Assembly: GCA_945877965.1 (NCBI GenBank)
Contig: CAMCTH010000315.1
Span: forward strand, 1-6,015
DNA from: Planctomicrobium piriforme
Lineage (GTDB): Bacteria > Planctomycetota > Planctomycetia > Pirellulales > PNKZ01
Length of the DNA: 6,015 nucleotides
Direction of reading: 5' to 3'
Below the pieces are notes generated by a model. The model made no database searches and had not been told where the DNA came from. It saw only the letters and a list, made by a program, of their open reading frames with translations. Of this stretch, positions 5,256-6,015 are shown piece after piece. Within the stretch, counting starts at the first letter, position 1, and each line of letters begins with the position of its first letter. The position numbers and the translations under genes are program-made.

Positions 5256-6015
5256 ATGAAACTCCTGTTCGGTTGCGGTTATCTCGGTTCGCGCGTCGCG
5301 GCCCTCTGGCAAGCGGCCGGCGAGCCGGTCACGATCGTCACGCGGAGCGCCAGCAAGGCCGAACAGTTTCGCAACGCCGGCTATGCGGCGCTCATCGCCG
5401 ACGTCTGCGAACCCGCGACGCTCGCCGAGTTACCGCCGGCCGAAACGGTGCTGTTCGCCGTCGGCTACGATCGCCGCGATGCGGGAGCACGCTCGATTGA
5501 ACAGGTATACGGCGACGGCGTGCGGAATGTGTTGGATGCAATGGGGAATGGGGAATGGGGAATGGGGAATGCTTCGAAACTGAGCGATCTCCGTTCCGAT
5601 ATTCCCCATTCCCCATTCCCCACTCCCCATTTCTGTTACATCTCCTCCACCGGCGTCTACGGCGATGCCGACGGCGAATGGGTCGACGAAGCGACGCCGT
5701 GCCGACCGTTGCGCGAAGGAGGCCGCGCGTGTCTCGCGGCCGAGCAAGCGATCGCGGACCATCCGCTCGGCGCGCGTTCGGTCGTCTTGCGATTGGCCGG
5801 CATCTACGGTCCCGACCGCATTCCCCGAGCCGAGGCTCTGCGTCGCGGCGAACCGATCGACGCGCCGGCCGACGGTTTCTTGAACTTGATCCACGTCGAC
5901 GATGCGGCCCGGATCGTGCTCGACGTCGAACGCCTCGCCCAAGCCAAAAAGATCACGACGCCGCGAACCTATTGCGTCGCCGACGGTCATCCTGGATTGC
6001 GTCGCGACTACTACG
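5256..6015 (+). CDS. YeeZ-like NAD(P)-binding epimerase/dehydratase (extended SDR), 3' end off the right edge
   Basis: The frame is open from ATG at 5256 to the right edge (253 codons); relatives have roughly 270-300 residues, so the C-terminus is missing. The N-terminal Rossmann motif is LLFGCGYLGSRVA (GxGxxG, residues 6-11). The core strand reads YISSTGVYGD (128-137), followed by GEWVDEATP, VVLRLAGIYGP and FLNLIHVDDAA. This order and wording fit the E. coli YeeZ group rather than sugar-nucleotide epimerases of known substrate. The usual SDR YxxxK catalytic pair is not seen: the equivalent region reads LREGGRACLAAEQ, which is also the pattern in YeeZ-type proteins. Residues 96-125 are a repeat-derived insertion lying directly before the core strand; without it the helix VRNVLDA would lead almost straight to that strand. 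It starts 30 nt after the kinase stop and may share its transcript. Substrate unknown; cytoplasmic. Confidence 0.87.
   Translation, partial: MKLLFGCGYLGSRVAALWQAAGEPVTIVTRSASKAEQFRNAGYAALIADVCEPATLAELPPAETVLFAVGYDRRDAGARSIEQVYGDGVRNVLDAMGNGEWGMGNASKLSDLRSDIPHSPFPTPHFCYISSTGVYGDADGEWVDEATPCRPLREGGRACLAAEQAIADHPLGARSVVLRLAGIYGPDRIPRAEALRRGEPIDAPADGFLNLIHVDDAARIVLDVERLAQAKKITTPRTYCVADGHPGLRRDYY
5541..5630. repeat. 90-nt inverted heptamer repeat (ATGGGGA)n inside the CDS, with G-quadruplex motifs on both strands
   Basis: The left arm (5541-5570) is four copies of ATGGGGA plus AT. The right arm (5601-5630) is its inverse complement with a single mismatch at 5623. The spacer between them (5571-5600) is also 30 nt. 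The whole block is exactly 30 codons, has no stop in the gene's frame, and encodes Met/Gly/Asn/Trp-rich then Pro/His-rich peptide. Each arm has four runs of four G separated by three bases: on the plus strand at 5543-5546, 5550-5553, 5557-5560 and 5564-5567, and on the minus strand opposite 5604-5607, 5611-5614, 5618-5621 and 5625-5628. Similar GGGGAAT heptamer repeats occur in cyanobacteria and some other bacteria. No target-site duplication is evident. Confidence 0.88.

Noticed and set aside
5541..5630. CRISPR or insertion-sequence end
   Set aside because: The units are 7 nt and tandem, in inverted arms. There are no spaced repeats of 24-40 nt, no transposase, and no target-site duplication.

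Overview
The window is high-GC bacterial DNA and most likely planctomycete (Pirellulaceae/Gemmata-like). The strongest sign is the minus-strand gene filling the left half. It encodes a very large exported protein that joins an N-terminal 'PVC-type' sugar-dehydrogenase-like beta-propeller, a HEAT-like helical middle and a C-terminal c-type haem site (CAACH). This architecture is expanded almost only in Planctomycetes and relatives. Lack of clear Shine-Dalgarno sequences and the presence of short GC-rich interspersed palindromes agree with this. No species can be named from the sequence alone.

Layout: (1) 1-2873, minus strand: PVC-type haem-binding protein, with its C-terminus off the left edge. 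(2) 2874-2983: a divergent intergenic region of about 110 bp with small inverted and direct repeats. (3) 2984-3451, plus: ruvX/yqgF, the putative Holliday junction resolvase or pre-16S rRNA nuclease. (4) 3519-5225, plus: a membrane-anchored hybrid histidine kinase with a DUF4118-like sensor, HisKA, HATPase_c and a C-terminal receiver. (5) 5256 to the right edge, plus: a YeeZ-like NAD(P)-binding epimerase/dehydratase, 3'-truncated. The three plus-strand genes are close together (67- and 30-nt gaps) and may be co-transcribed, but their functions do not form an obvious pathway.

The most notable signal is that two of the four genes carry repeat-derived DNA inside their reading frames without losing the frame. 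In the YeeZ-like gene a 90-nt block (5541-5630) has two 30-nt arms, each four ATGGGGA-type heptamers in inverted orientation, around a 30-nt spacer. Each arm is also a G-quadruplex motif, on opposite strands. In the haem protein, about 36 codons between the propeller and the helical region are made of two different palindromic repeats lying side by side (about 1544-1584 and 1603-1634). Both insertions appear to add low-complexity peptide in a loop or linker, which resembles repeat-encoded peptides such as the palindromic elements known inside Rickettsia genes. I saw no tRNA, rRNA, CRISPR array, transposase or phage gene.
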